Shown here: positions 45,601 to 57,742 of the stretch, piece after piece
Layout: each line of letters opens with the position of its first letter
How positions within the stretch are numbered: position 1 is the first letter of the stretch
Translations under genes and position numbers: made by a program
Notes under the pieces: generated by a model
The model's input: only the letters and a program-made list of their open reading frames with translations
The model's database searches: none
Told to the model about the DNA's origin: nothing
Assembly: GCA_016617785.1 (NCBI GenBank)
Contig: JADILM010000008.1
Span: 682,001-746,000 of the forward strand
DNA length: 64,000 bases
Direction of reading: 5' to 3'
From: Sporobolomyces roseus
Taxonomy: Eukaryota; Basidiomycota; Microbotryomycetes; Sporidiobolales; Sporidiobolaceae

Positions 45601-45984
45601 AGAGAGATAATTGAAGCGAAACGAGGGTACGATCGAGCGAAATTCATGTTGGAATCGGGTCCGAAAACGAAATCACTGCTCGGGGGAAGAAGCGGAAGAG
45701 CATGAGCGTGCATAGATACAGAGCAAGAGTCAAGCGAAGTCGAAGACGGACCTTCGCAGAGCATCGACGAGCATGAAAACGAGTCGAGAGAAAGGTTTCT
45801 CATCGTTCAAATCTTGAGAAAATTCGGATCGAACACTCGAAGATTGATCAGAGTAATTTGTTGGATTTGCGTAACCCGGTAAGAGAGGTTTTACTGGAAA
45901 GAAACCTTTGAAGAATGACACGAATCCAATGCTAGTGAGAAAGATGAAGGGCAAGAGACGAAGAGGAGAGGGTCGAATGTTCAT
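42634..45984 (-). CDS. LAS21: GPI ethanolamine phosphate transferase 2 (Gpi7/Las21)
   Basis: Enzyme of the endoplasmic reticulum that adds ethanolamine phosphate to the second mannose of GPI anchors. Start at 45984 gives a signal-anchor helix followed by FFKGFFPVKPLLPG, typical of this family. The catalytic alkaline-phosphatase-like domain shows VDALRSDFVF after splicing, ALPYTAIAQSPTVTLPRLKG with the nucleophilic Thr region, FAGDDTWLRLFP, SDTQTVDSNVTRHLDS, LILHYLGLDHVGH and MIGDHGMTEGGNHGGST with metal-binding His and Asp. The C-terminal half is a string of membrane segments ending FTVFSPAVLYKGTWW. About ten exons. Gpi7 is preferred over Gpi13 because of its motif spelling. Confidence 0.9.
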
Positions 45985-46241
45985 CTCTGAGTGAGCAACA
46001 TAAAGATACTCCGATCTAGAGTAGTTGGGTATAGTTGAAGATCGAGTGTGGAGAGAGAAGAAGGAGAGGGAGCAGAGAGGGGAAAGTTGAATCGAATAAA
46101 GCTCAGAGAGACAAGACTCTCCCAAATTTCTTCTCCCCTCTTTTTCCTAATCTCACCAACCCGTTAAAGGTTGATCTCCCCCCCACTCCCTACTCTTCTA
46201 CTCCGCCCCTCCTTCCCCTCCCTCTTAAGGTATCAGCAGTC
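45985..46241. promoter_or_regulatory. Divergent promoter of LAS21 and EF2
   Basis: 257 bp between start codons. Pyrimidine-rich runs (CTCCCCTCTTTTTCC, CCCCCCCACTCCC and similar) precede the EF2 start, as is common for highly expressed translation genes in fungi. Confidence 0.5.
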
Positions 46242-49200
46242 ATGGTTAATTTCACCGTTGGTGAGTCTCGATCTCCCAAATCTCAACTCCCAAACTAAAT
46301 GCTAACTCAACCATCTCGAACAATGTAGACGAGATCCGTGGACTCATGGACAAGCCCACCAAGTGAGTTATAGCTAGATTACAGTATCAGAAAGGCAGAG
46401 ATAGATGGAGAGGAGAGAGAGAGGGAACTAGAGAATTAACAGAGAGCTGACGATTCCTCCACTTTACCACCCATTCTCATCATGCAGCATCCGTAACAGT
46501 ACGTAGATAGATTCTATACCATCTATTCACTACTATGAGCTAACAAACTCTCCGTTTGTAGTGTCCGTTATCGCTCACGGTGCGCCACAATTTATTTCGA
46601 CTTTCACTTCGATACCTTCGACCAGTTTCACTTACTCCTTACCCTCCATGTTATAATAGTCGATCACGGAAAGTCTACCCTTACCGATTCGCTCCTCTCA
46701 AAGGCTGGTATCATCGCTGGAGCTAAGGCTGGAGACACACGTGCTATGGACACTCGTGCCGACGAGCAAGAGCGTGGTATCACTATCAAGTCTACCGCTA
46801 TCTCAATGTTCTTTGAGCTTCCCAAGGAGAACATTGGCGATGTCAAGCAAAAGACCGATGGTGAGTTTTTTCGGATTTCTCAATTCTTTCAAAGGGATTC
46901 TCAAAAAAAGTTAACCCCGTTCTTTCGTCGAGTTACCTAGGTCCCGAGTTCTTGATCAACTTGATCGATTCCCCTGGTCACGTCGATTTCTCTTCCGAGG
47001 TTACCGCCGCTCTCCGTGTCACCGATGGAGCTCTCGTTGTCGTCGACACCATCGATGGTGTTTGCGTTCAAACCGAAACCGTCCTCCGACAAGCTCTTGG
47101 TGAGCGAATCAAGCCCGTCGTCGTCATCAACAAGGTCGATCGTGCCCTTCTCGAACTCCAAATCTCAAAGGAGGACCTCTACCAAACCTTCGCCCGTACC
47201 ATCGAATCCGTCAACGTTATCATCTCCATGTACAACGAGGACGCTCTCGGAGACGTTCAAGTTTACCCCGAGCAAGGTACCGTCGCTTTCGGTTCCGGAC
47301 TTCACGGATGGGCTTTCACCCTTCGTCAATTCGCCAACCGATACGCTAAGAAATTCGGTGTCCAACCCGACAAGCTCATGGCTAAGCTTTGGGGTGACAA
47401 CTACTTCAACCCCAAGACCAAGAAGTGGTCTACCAAGGCTACTTCCGCTGAGGGTGATGCTCTCGAGCGTGGTTTCAACATGGTGAGTTTCCATTTGTTT
47501 CTTTTGATGAAGTTGGTCAAGCTAATCTCCTCTTGCATCTCAACTACTTAGTTCGTTCTCGACCCCATCTTCCGTATCTTCGACTCCGTCATGAACTTCA
47601 AGAAGGATCAAATCCCCACCCTTCTCGAGAAGCTCGAGATCGCTCTCACCTCCGACGAGAAGGATCTCGAGGGCAAGCAACTCCTCAAGGTCATGATGAG
47701 GAAGTTCCTTCCCGCTGGAGACTCCCTCTTGGAGATGATTGTCGTCAACCTTCCTTCCCCCGTCACCGCTCAACGATACCGTGTCGAGACCCTCTACGAA
47801 GGACCTATGGACGACGAGTGCGCCATCGGTATCCGTGACTGCGACGCCAAGGCTCCCCTCATGCTTTACGTCTCGAAGATGGTTCCCACCTCCGACAAGG
47901 GTCGTTTCTACGCTTTCGGTCGTGTCTTCTCTGGAACTGTCAAGTCTGGACCCAAGATCCGAATCCAAGGTCCCAACTACGTTCCCGGAAAGAAGGACGA
48001 TCTCTTCGTCAAGTCGATCCAACGAACCGTTCTCATGATGGGAGGAAAGGTCGAGCCCCTCGAGGACTGCCCTGCCGGTAACATCGTCGGTCTCGTTGGT
48101 GTTGATCAATTCCTCCTCAAGTCCGGAACTCTCACCACCTCCGACACTGCCCACAACATGCGTGTCATGAAATTCTCGTACGCTTATTCTCGCCTTGAAA
48201 CGGAACTTCGAGGTGAATCACGGAGCTGATCGACTTCCTCTCATTTCTGCAGTGTCTCCCCTGTCGTTCAAGTCGCTGTCGAGGTCAAGAACGCCAACGA
48301 TCTCCCCAAACTTGTCGAAGGTCTCAAGCGTCTCTCCAAGTCCGACCCTTGTGTTCAAACCTGGATCTCCGAGACCGGAGAGCACATCGTTGCTGGTGCC
48401 GGAGAACTTCATCTCGAAATTTGCTTGAAGGATCTCGTTGAGGATCACGCTGGTGTCCCCCTCAAGATCTCTCCTCCCGTCGTCGGATACCGTGAAACCG
48501 TTACCGCCGAATCCTCCATGACCGCTCTCTCCAAGTCGCAAAACAAGCACAACCGTCTCTGGGTTACTGCTCAACCTATCGATGAGGAGGTCGCCAAGGC
48601 TGTCGAGGAGGGCAAGATCGGTCCCCGTGACGATTTCAAGCTCCGTGCTCGTCTCCTCGCCGACGAGTTCGGATGGGACGTTACCGATGCTCGAAAGATC
48701 TGGTGCTTCGGTCCCGATGGTTCCGGACCCAACTTCCTTGTCGACACCACCAAGGGAGTTCAATTCCTTAACGAAATCAAGGATTCATGCGTTGCCGCTT
48801 TCCAATGGGCTACCAAGGGTGCGTTTCTTCGCCTTCTCTCTTTCTCTTCTCGAACTCGAACTGACCATTTTCGTTTCCGCTTTCTACAGAGGGACCTTGC
48901 GCTGAGGAGATCATGCGATGCAACCGATACAACATCCTCGATGTCACTCTCCACACTGATGCCATTCACCGAGGAGGAGGACAACTCATCCCTACCTGCC
49001 GACGTGTCGTCTACGCCGCTTCGCTTCTCGCCAAGCCCGGACTCCAAGAGCCCGTCTACCAGGTCGAAGTTCAATGCCCCGAGAACGCCCTCGGAGGTAT
49101 CTACTCGACCCTCAACAAGAAGCGTGGTATGGTCTTCTCGGAGGAGCAACGACCTGGAACTCCTATGTACACTGTCAAGGCTTACCTTCCCGTCAACGAA

Positions 49201-49544
49201 TCTTTCGGTTTCACTGGAGAACTCCGTGCTGCTACCGGTGGACAAGCTTTCCCCCAAATGGTCTTCGATCAGTACGCTCTTTTCCGTTCTCATCTTTCGT
49301 TTGTTCAGTCACTGACTCGCCTCCTCTTCCTTCTCGCAGCTGGCAAACTATGCCCGGAGACATCCTCGAATCCGGAGGAAAGGCTGCTCAACTCGTTACT
49401 GAAATCCGAACTCGTAAGGGTCTCAAGCCTGAAGTACCAGGGCTTGATAACTTCTAGTACGTTTACCCTCTCTTTTCCCTCTCTCGCGACGAACAGCTTG
49501 ACTGACCTCGACTTTGTTCCTCTCTCTACAGCGACAAGCTTTAA
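46242..49544 (+). CDS. EFT1: Translation elongation factor 2
   Basis: GTPase driving ribosomal translocation in the cytosol. Eleven exons (46242-46260, 46329-46362, 46488-46498, 46562-46579, 46660-46860, 46941-47481, 47552-48177, 48253-48819, 48890-49271, 49340-49456, 49532-49544) give 842 aa, the same as yeast EF2. G1 is AHVDHGKS, G3 DSPGHVDF, G4 NKVD. Switch I has [19 protein letters not shown]. The diphthamide loop is [16 protein letters not shown] with the modified His present. The C-terminus ends DNFYDKL. Codon choice is strongly biased, leaving long antisense open frames. Exon 3 is only 11 nt, and five tiny exons crowd the 5' end. The segment just before the diphthamide loop, MRCNRYN, departs from the usual MRxVR(F/V)N. 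Confidence 0.98.
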
Positions 49545-49828
49545 GTACGTCGTCGTTGTTCTCATACGTCGACGGCTTCACTGTCGTCGACGGAAAAGTC
49601 TTCGAAGTCGGAAAACAAACTAACCCTTGATTCTCTCTTTTACTGCTTCGATAGACAAGCCACTTTCTGTGTATTGACTTTTGCAACTTGTTACCCCATC
49701 TGTGTTTCTCATCCAAAACCTCCTCGTCGTGCTCTCCGAGAGAGCCGAGAGTGAACTAGAGAAGTCATCGCAAGCTATGTTCCTCGTCCTCCTTCTCTTT
49801 GCATCTACGTCCATCAAGCGTGTCTACC
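49545..49828. other. Convergent 3' region EF2/MYND gene
   Basis: 284 bp between two converging genes; no further feature seen. Confidence 0.4.
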
Positions 49829-50708
49829 TTACTTCAATCTCATCTCGTCTTCGAGGAAGGTTGACATCAAAGTCATCGTCGCTCCATCCAAAGAATACTT
49901 GATTTTCGCTCTCACTTCCGGATGAACCCCCCAAGGTAACTCTCGATAAGCCCTGCCGAGCTCTCCGAATGCCCATTCCATCTTTTGCTTGAGCCCGGGC
50001 GGTCCAGGAGGATTCATATCGTGCTGATCGAAGAGATCGTAAAAGATGATCAACTTTCTCGCGAGAACGGCGAAATCGTCGAGAGACCTCCTTTTCGACG
50101 GTTCTTGGTACAGGTAATGAGGAATGAGAGTATCGATGATGCGAGCGAAGAAGAGGGAGAAGGTGTACCAAGGATCGGGAGCGTTGCGACCGGATTGCTC
50201 GTTCAATGAGACTCGATCGTAAAGGAGAAACAGGATAAAGCTGCGACGGGGTTCTTCGATCGTGTCCTCCTTGATTGCTTTGACAAGCTCCTATATAGAG
50301 AGAGTTGCGACGACGTCAGACTATCGAACGATGCTGGAGAAATACGAAAGTGAGCTCACCTCTGGAGTTCCATCGAAAAGCTGGATCGACTTGAGCTGAG
50401 GCATGAAGGGATGATACGAAGGACCTTCAAATAAAGTCTTCTGGCCGTACACAGCTGTCCTGAGGAAGACGCGGAAGTCTTTAGGAGGAGGCGAAGGAAT
50501 GAAGAAAGAAGAACCAGCTTGACAGATCTTGCGATGAGTTTTGTGAACCTAAAGAAAAGAGTAGTCAGCTCGAGGTGACCTCAAATGCACGGGAAGGAGG
50601 GCTCACCATTATCTGACATTCCCTTGAGCAGTAGTAATCGATCTTGCACTTCGAACAACGAGTCCCCGTGAGCGTTCCACAGACACTGCAGGGCTTTGGT
50701 GGAGACAT
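49829..50708 (-). CDS. MYND zinc-finger protein 1
   Basis: Four exons from 50708. The N-terminus is a compact MYND finger: CSVCGTLTGTRCSKCKIDYY then CSRECQ and HKTHRKIC, giving the C-x2-C..C-x2-C..C-x3-C..H-x3-C pattern. MYND fingers bind proline-rich peptides. A helical region follows: DFRVFLRTAVYGQKTLFEGP, then IEEPRRSFILFLLYDRVSLN and DPWYTFSLFFARIIDTLIPH. It resembles fungal MYND proteins without a SET domain; no enzyme motif is visible. About 240 aa. The start at 50708 places the finger at residue 7. Divergent from a small ORF 199 bp away. Confidence 0.8.
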
Positions 50709-50906
50709 TGGTACTTTCCGAGAGCGTTTTCAAGTGCTGGGAGGAGAGCTGGGCAGTGCACACGTGATGAGGCCAGAGGAAGAGGAGATTTCAGATGAAA
50801 AAGAGAATTTGGAGAAAAGAGAAAGGTCCGAAATTTTCCACGGAGACGTCGTTTCTCTCTCTCTTCCTCGTTTGAACACCTCTCACACCTTTACACACTC
50901 GAGCCA

Positions 50907-51101
50907 ATGGCTACATTCGACGACTACGACAGCTTTGAAATTTCGCAGCCTGAGAAGGTTCAAGCTTCGCAAGAGGAGGAAGATTTCTATTTCAACGGGC
51001 TCTCTTCCCCCGACGATCGCCTCTTCGTCGCCTTTCTCTCTCTCGTAGGTGAAGACTCGAAGAAAGAGTATCTTCTGGCTCACGAGCGAAAAGTCACGTA
51101 G
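50907..51101 (+). CDS. Small acidic protein, hypothetical
   Basis: Uninterrupted 64-aa frame beginning MATFDDYDSFEISQPEK with an acidic, Glu/Asp-rich composition and a hydrophobic middle (RLFVAFLSLVGED). It is divergently placed from MYND protein 1 with a 199-bp gap that would suit a shared promoter. I do not recognise a family, and no splice sites are needed. It could also be the first exon of a gene whose other exons I cannot find, or chance. Confidence 0.35.
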   Translation: MATFDDYDSFEISQPEKVQASQEEEDFYFNGLSSPDDRLFVAFLSLVGEDSKKEYLLAHERKVT

Positions 51102-51399
51102 TCGCGTTCAACGCGTCCGCTTGGTGATTCAATCGGAAAACGGACCTGTCAAGTCCAGAGAGCCGGCTTGCTCCTTCTCCTCATTCACACCTTTCCAGCC
51201 CTTCTCTTCTCAAGCCAGTCGTCTGTGACGCTCGCCTCGCACCTACCTCTCACCTGACCCTTGTTCTCTCCTTGTCTTTCCCTTCTTCACGTCCCTCGTC
51301 CCCTCCTCATCTCCGACTTCCCGATCTACTCTTTCTCTCTTCCTCACATTCACTTCGACTTTCGACCCTTCAAAACAGCTGCCGGCAGCTCACGACACA

Positions 51400-53165
51400 A
51401 TGCACTCGTTTATTTCCTCCCTCGCCTTGATGGCTTTCGCCCTCTTCTCTTTCGTTTCCGCTAGTTCGCCCGTCATCGCCCAGTACTGGGCAGCATATGG
51501 TGGACAGTCAGTCAGCGATGTAGAGTGGAGTGCTGGAGATATCGCGTATTATTTCGTCACGACGACGACGTCGACTGGTTTCGAAATTCCCGAAGGACAA
51601 AGTATCTCGGAGATGGAGGAGTTCGTAACGTACACCAAGAGTAAAGGAGCGAAGCCTGTCTTCAGTGTTGGAGGATGGTCGGGAAGTCTGCATTTCTCGA
51701 AGCTGGTCGAAACGGATGCGAAAAGACAAAGTTTCGCAAAAGATCTTTACGATTTCATGGACAAGTATGGATTCGTGGGTATTGACCTGGATTGGGAGTA
51801 TCCCAATGCCCCTGGGATAGGTAAGCGATCGCAGCATCTTGCCCTGATTCCTTCTGAGGGCGTCGCTGACTCTCTCGCACTCTCTTCCTCAAACAGGCTG
51901 TAACGCTATTTCCCCCAACGACTCCGAGAACTTTGTCGCATTCCTCCAGAATCTCCGTGAACTCGTCGGAAAGGACAACCTGCTCACGGTTGCAGTATCA
52001 GTCAACGGGATCAACGGTGCTGACGGAAACGCGCTCGATTCGTTCGCTGAATACGGTACTCTCCTCGACTACATCAACCTCATGACAGTACGTCCGATCC
52101 TCTTCTACATTCAGGTCTACGACCTTTTGCTGACGTCGCCTCCGTCTCTTCCAACAGTACGATATCTCGTTCGTCGCGAATTCTTTCCATTTCAACAAAC
52201 CTCAGAGCTGACCTCATCTCGTATGCTTACAGCGGTTCCTTCTCCCCCATCACTGGTCCCAACTCTCCTCTTCGCACCTGCAAGAGCGACACTAGTGTGC
52301 AAGACGCCGTCAAGCTTTGGACTTCTCGCGGTTTCCCTGCTGAGCGCATTCTCCTGTTCGTCTCCCCTTCCTTCCCTCTCTTCACGAACACGCAACACTG
52401 ACTCATGATTCGATCTGTAGCGGTATCCCTGCTTATGCCGTCTCGTTCACCACCACTTCCTCGACTCTCGCAACGACTGAGATCGGATCCTTTTCGTCCC
52501 AAATCTACCAAGAATGGACGAAACAGACCCCTATGGGAGCTCCGGGAGACTCGAATGCGGCGTACACCGATCAGTGCGGTACGACGAGTTCGGGGTACAA
52601 CGGACAGTGGCAGTTCAGCCAAATGATTTCGGAAGGCGTGAGTTTCGCGTTTCCTCAGCTTCGCCTCCTCCCCCTTTGGGCATCATACCCTCTGCGTTCT
52701 TGTTCGGTTGCTGACTTTCGCTCGTGGCCTGCACAGCTCCTCTCAGAGGACGAATCGAAAGGTCTCGACGGTTACGAGCGCATCTGGGATCAATGCTCTC
52801 AAACTCCTTTCCTCTTCAACGCCGACACGAAGCACATGATCATCTACGACGACGCCAAGAGCGCAGGGATCAAAGCTGCCTATGCACGATCTGAGGGTCT
52901 CGGTGGAATGTAAGTTATGATCTTCACAAAGTTCCGATGCGAAGGAGAACGCAGCTGACTCTCGCTCCCTAATTGACGATAGTATGATCTTCGATACCCG
53001 AGGCTTTACCGGCACGAACGTCGTTCCTACTATTCGAGAGAATCTGAGTAAGTCATCTCTCCTAGCAAATTACAACGAGTCCGAGAAACCAAACTGACTA
53101 TATCCCGCTCTCCCGTAGCTGCTCGACGATGCCGCCGTCACCAAAAGACTAAGCGTCGCTCCTAG
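51400..53165 (+). CDS. GH18 family chitinase, secreted
   Basis: Eight exons (51400-51820, 51897-52087, 52158-52168, 52233-52355, 52421-52637, 52737-52909, 52983-53047, 53119-53165) encode 415 aa. A signal peptide (SSLALMAFALFSFVSAS) is followed by the GH18 barrel: IAQYWAAYGGQ, PVFSVGGWSGSLHFS, the active site FVGIDLDWEYP, DYINLMTYDIS, ILLGIPAYAV and GMMIFDTRGF. The catalytic Glu and the two preceding Asp of DxxDxDxE are present, but the first Asp is Val. No LysM or other chitin-binding domain is seen; the C-terminus is a short basic tail. Likely role: chitin turnover in the cell wall or environment. One exon is 11 nt. Confidence 0.92.
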
Positions 53166-53424
53166 ATCCTCAGTCACGACCTCCACGAAGCCTCTGTCTC
53201 CCATTTGTTTATGATACGATCTCTTCGTTGCCTCTTCGCAAGACTCGCTTTGATAGCTGAACCTTGCGCTTATGTATTTTCTCGGATATGTATGCCCATT
53301 CTTTGGATGTTTTTGTCGCTGGCAATATCATACTTGACTTGTATCGAATCTGAACTTTCGGAAAACGAGAGAAGCGATTTTGAACTTTTCGACTCCGTCA
53401 TTTCACTTGACTTTTGTCAACAAC

Positions 53425-56143
53425 ATGCCTCCGCGACTCAACAAGCGTCAACTGCGCGAGCTACAAGAACTAGAAGAGCTAGAGAAATCAAAAGCGGCTA
53501 CAACGTCTTCTCTGCCAACTTATGATGACATTGAATCGGAGGAAGAATCTGAGGAGGAAGTTCGACCTACTACCAAGCCTGCAGGAGGTTTTGGAGCGGT
53601 GAGTAGCTCTTTTACAATGATCTGGCTGCTCTCGCTGACCGTAGGAGTGTTTGCAGCTCGATCTCGCTGATGAGGATGAAGAGGAAGAGGAAGATTTAGA
53701 GACAGCTCCTACAAAGGTACGAACAGCTCGAGCTCGTTAATGCGAGTCCAACTAATACTCTTTGAATACAGACGAAAAAGAAGAACAAGAAGAAGAAGAA
53801 GAAGTCCGCAAAACCTACTCCCGATTCTCCTTTGCTCGATACTCCCGATGAAGACACGCCTGAAGCTCCAGCGACTCCTACGACACAATCTGATACACCA
53901 GTGAAGAAGACTAAGAAGAAAGCGAAACCAAAAAAGGCGGAGGTGAAGAAGGAACCGAAAGTTGATGATGGAATGGACGAGATTGATCGAGCGCTGGCAG
54001 AACTGGCGACAAAGAATGGTGGAGGAGGTGCAGAGAACGATACGGTTGCTCAAGCTACTCAACGGATAGATCCGAAATGGGCAGCAGTCAAGGAGGTTTA
54101 CGCTTTCGATACGAAATATCTCGATTCGGACGCAGAGTTGAGGAGAATGTTCGGTAGCAAAGTCGTGCGTCGCAGTCCCCGCTTCAGTCGTTCTCTTACT
54201 AATGTGACGCTATCGGACCGCAGATTGGAAGCGCTCCGACTGCTCCTCGATCACAACTTCACGCTCGATTCGCCAACAACCCTCATCACTCCACCTCTAT
54301 CCGCCGCTCTTCCTCATACCTCGCTACTCCGGAACCAGGATGGCCTTCAGCGTCTGGTACCCTCGGCTTGACTCGCTACGAGGGACCCGAATCCGAATCT
54401 GATCCGTCGGGAGATTGGCACACCTACGTTCACCCTCCGAGCTACAAACAAGCACAACTCATGTTCCTCGAGGTACTCCAACAAGCAGATGGAAACCGAT
54501 TATTCGATGTTCTCGCTGCTTTACCTTATCATATCGACACTTTGATGCAACTATCAGAAATGATGACTCAACAAGGAGATCTCGGTGAGCCTCTCTGACG
54601 GTGTCCATTTGTATCCGATGAAGATACTGATGAGATCCGTTCTTGAGCTCACAGGTGCCGCTGCCACTCATGTTTCTCGAGCACTCTACGCACTCTCCGC
54701 TCCTCTTCCCGCAACTTTCACTTCCGGCAACTTCCGTCTCCCCTTCTCACAAATCGAGAACCGAGCGTTCTTCCTAGGTCTCGCTCGTCAGGTCGCTATA
54801 TTACACAAACGAGGAACCTGGAGAACTGGATTCGAATTCGCTAAAATCGCTTTGGGAGCTGGAGGTGGAGGTGATCCGGTCGGAATGCTTTGCTGGTATG
54901 TCGAGTTCAGACTTTTTAGCTTCGAGCAATACTGAGCTCGAGATCGGCGCATACAGGATTGATTTCCTCGCTCCTAAAGCTGGTCAAAACGATTGGTTCC
55001 TCAAATTCGTTCCAGCACTCGATGCAGCGTATCCCGATATGCACATCACGAGCTATCCTGGTCTCGCATTCGCAAAAGCTCTCGTGTTACGGAACATGGA
55101 GGAAGAGAAGAAAGAGGTGAGGGAAAGAGAAGTCCCATCGTTTTCTCCCCTTTACTGATACGCTCTTTGTTTGCCTTCACAGAATAACGAGAAGAGTACG
55201 GAAGCACTCAAGAGCGCGATCCTTCGCTTCCCGATGGTCGCTACCCTCCTCTCAAACTCGCTAGCGTTCGACTTACCTCCAGCGATGGTTTCGCACAAAC
55301 GAGCCCAACCAGACGGAGCCTTCACCAAGAACCCTTCTTACCTCCTCTCACTCCTCTCAGAGCTCTACGTAGCTCGATCAGCGCCATTGTGGAAGGATCC
55401 AGCATCGCTTTCGTGGTTGAGGAAGACGGTTGTTGCTGCTACTCCAGAATTGGACGATTCTTCGATCGAGGATGTCAAGGTTGGACAGGAGCTGTTCGAG
55501 AAAGGACCTTGGGACGAGGGCGTTGCACCAGCGGGAGTTATACGAGCTGCATTCATCTCAGGTTCGTCGTGCTCTCGCATTGACATCCCAGATTTCTGCT
55601 GATGCATCCTTGATTTGCGACGAAACAGAGATCGCTTCGATTCGACCGTACCTCCCACCTTCGACTCGATCTGGTACAACCTACTCCTTCGACCCTCTGC
55701 CACCGACCTCGTCGAACGCAACTTTTTACGACGATTCGTATTTCTCCTCCCTCTACACCGCACAAAACTCTCGACGAAGAGGAGGAAACGTTGCGCAACG
55801 AAGACCAGGAGGAGGTCAGAGAGGAGGAGGAGGGGATGTAGCAGCAGCGATGAGAGATGGGTTGGCTCGGATGTTGGGGATGGGTAATGGAGATGGAGCG
55901 ATGGCATTGACTCCTGAATTGAGAGAGGAATTGATGAGGGAATTGGAACAACTCGGTGGAGCTGGTGGGATGCCTGGAGGATTCGGAGGAGATGAGGATG
56001 AGGATAGTGAGGGCGAAGAGGGAGAGGGAGAGGGGGAAGAGGGAACTGAGGAGGAGAGAATGGAGAATTCTCGGAATATTTTGGGGAGATTGGGAGCTCT
56101 CTTTGGTGGAGGTGGGGGAGCAGCTCAAGGAGAGCAGCGATGA
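53425..56143 (+). CDS. RQC1: TCF25/Rqc1 homologue (ribosome quality control)
   Basis: Rqc1 acts with the E3 ligase Ltn1 on stalled 60S subunits. Exons begin 53425-53598, 53657-53716, 53772-54164 and 54224; further introns lie near 54583, 54894, 55114 and 55561. The N-terminus, MPPRLNKRQLRELQELEEL, and the following Lys/Glu-rich low-complexity segments (KKKNKKKKKKS) are typical. The TCF25 domain includes YVHPPSYKQAQLMFLEVLQQ, YHIDTLMQLSEMMTQQGDL, NRAFFLGLARQVAILHKRGT, RTGFEFAKIAL and ITSYPGLAFAKALVL. The C-terminal third is Gly- and Glu-rich and ends in a Gly-run (LFGGGGGAAQGEQR), probably disordered. Confidence 0.9.
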
Positions 56144-56317
56144 TGGATCTAATCGTAATCGTACGTAGCGTAGTTAAGCTTGAATACGAATCGATGCGAG
56201 AGCGAGATTAGGCGAGTTCGCAACGAGTTCGCAGTCGCACGGAGCTCTTTTTCTCCACTTTTGATCCGCTTCTCTTTCTCTCCTTCTCTTCACTTTCAAC
56301 CTCACTCGCCTTCCAAG

Positions 56318-57742
56318 ATGACTTCAATCGATAACGCTGTACTTCCTGAGGGCTCTCTTATTCTCGTAACCGTTCGTTCTGACTTTCTCTTGCATCTCCA
56401 CCTCGACCTCGAACTGATGCGTTCTTTGAGATTTCTGAACAGGGCGCAAACGGTACATCAATCTCTACCATCGGTCTCGCTATTGTGCCTGATCCTTACC
56501 GACGATTGTACAGGTTTCGTTGCTTCTCACATTGTCGAGCAACTTCTCGTTCGCGGTTATCGAGTTCGTGGTACTACTCGCTCTGGTACGAAACTCGACG
56601 TCCTCAAGAAGCGTTGGGACGACAAGTACCCTGGTCAATTCCAGGTTGCTGCAGTCAAGGATTCCACTCAAGAGGGAGCTTTCGACAAAGCTATCAAAGG
56701 TCAATCGCAACTTCTCTTTTCCCTTCTCTTTTGCTCACGCTCCCTGCATATCTCTCTACAGATTGCGTTGGAATAGTTCATGTCGCTTCAAACGTCTCCT
56801 TCTCGACCGACACCGCTCAAGTCGTCAAAGATGCTCTCCTCGGAACGCTCAATATTCTTCGCACAGCTTCGATGGGCTCGCCTTCCGTCAAACGTTTCGT
56901 ACTCACTTCCTCGACTATCGCCATCGGCATGCCTGGAGGGGACAAGGAGTTGGGAGTTAACGATTGGAACGATGATGCGGTCGAATTGGCCGAGGGATTG
57001 TCAGAGAAGGATGAGAGGAAAGGAAAGATGAGTTATGCCTCGAGTAAAGTACAGGCTGAGAAAGCTGCGTGGGATTACATTCATCAGAACAAATTTGTGA
57101 GCCCCTCACTTTCTTCCCTCCGAGCTTTCTTTCTGATCATGCTTTCCCTTCTCTCGTTCGACTCGAAATAGGCCTCCTTCGAATTCAACTCTGTTTGCCC
57201 AGCTTTCTGTCTAGGAGAACCTCTCGACCCTCAAGCAGAACTAGGTTCATCAATCAAGATCATCACCGACCTCTTCCTTCACAAGAACGACGACGCTCTT
57301 CGTCTCTTCAAGCAGAGTGAGCTCTCACTCTCTCCTTTCTCTCTTCTCCTATGCTCCGCATTTCTCTCGAGTGAATGCGCTACTCGCTCACCTTGCTTAA
57401 TCGTTCTCTCGAATCGTCTCAGTCGAATTCGTTTCGGTAAAGGATATCGCTCTCCTCCACGTCGGAGCTCTCCTCGTTCCCAACATCTCGCAAAAGCGCC
57501 TGATCGGTTCAGCTCACCCAGCAAACTGGTCTCAAATCCTCGACATTTTCAAGAAACATTTCCCTCAAAAAGATTTCTATCCCAATCCCGAACAAACCGA
57601 GAATGGGAACAACGAGGGAGGAAAAGGGAAGGAATCGAACTATGATACGAAAGAGAGTTTGAGGGTTTTGAAGGAGATGGGACAGGAGAGTTGGAAAGGT
57701 TTGGAGGAAATCGTTTTGGAAAGTGTTAAACCCTTCGCTTGA
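56318..57742 (+). CDS. Extended short-chain dehydrogenase/reductase (Gre2/DFR-like)
   Basis: NAD(P)-dependent oxidoreductase of the extended SDR class. The glycine motif VTGANGFVASH is assembled from three exons, the middle one only 10 nt (GGCGCAAACG, about 56443-56452). VRGTTRSGTKLDVLKKRW matches cofactor-specificity and helix regions. The catalytic set is visible as FVLTSSTIA and YASSKVQAEKAAWDYIHQNK (Tyr-x3-Lys). The substrate-side motif CPAFCLGEPLDP follows. Fungal relatives reduce ketones or aldehydes such as methylglyoxal; the substrate here is not inferable. The C-terminal VSVKDIALLHVGALLVPNIS is conserved in the class. About 385 aa. Confidence 0.88.

Noticed and set aside
47540..48154. 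204-codon antisense frame inside EF2 (also 48218-48763 and 48760-49293 minus)
   Set aside because: These are mirrors of strongly biased EF2 codons; the sense strand is fully explained by EF2, and the antisense translations are low-complexity Glu/Ser/Gly/Asp.
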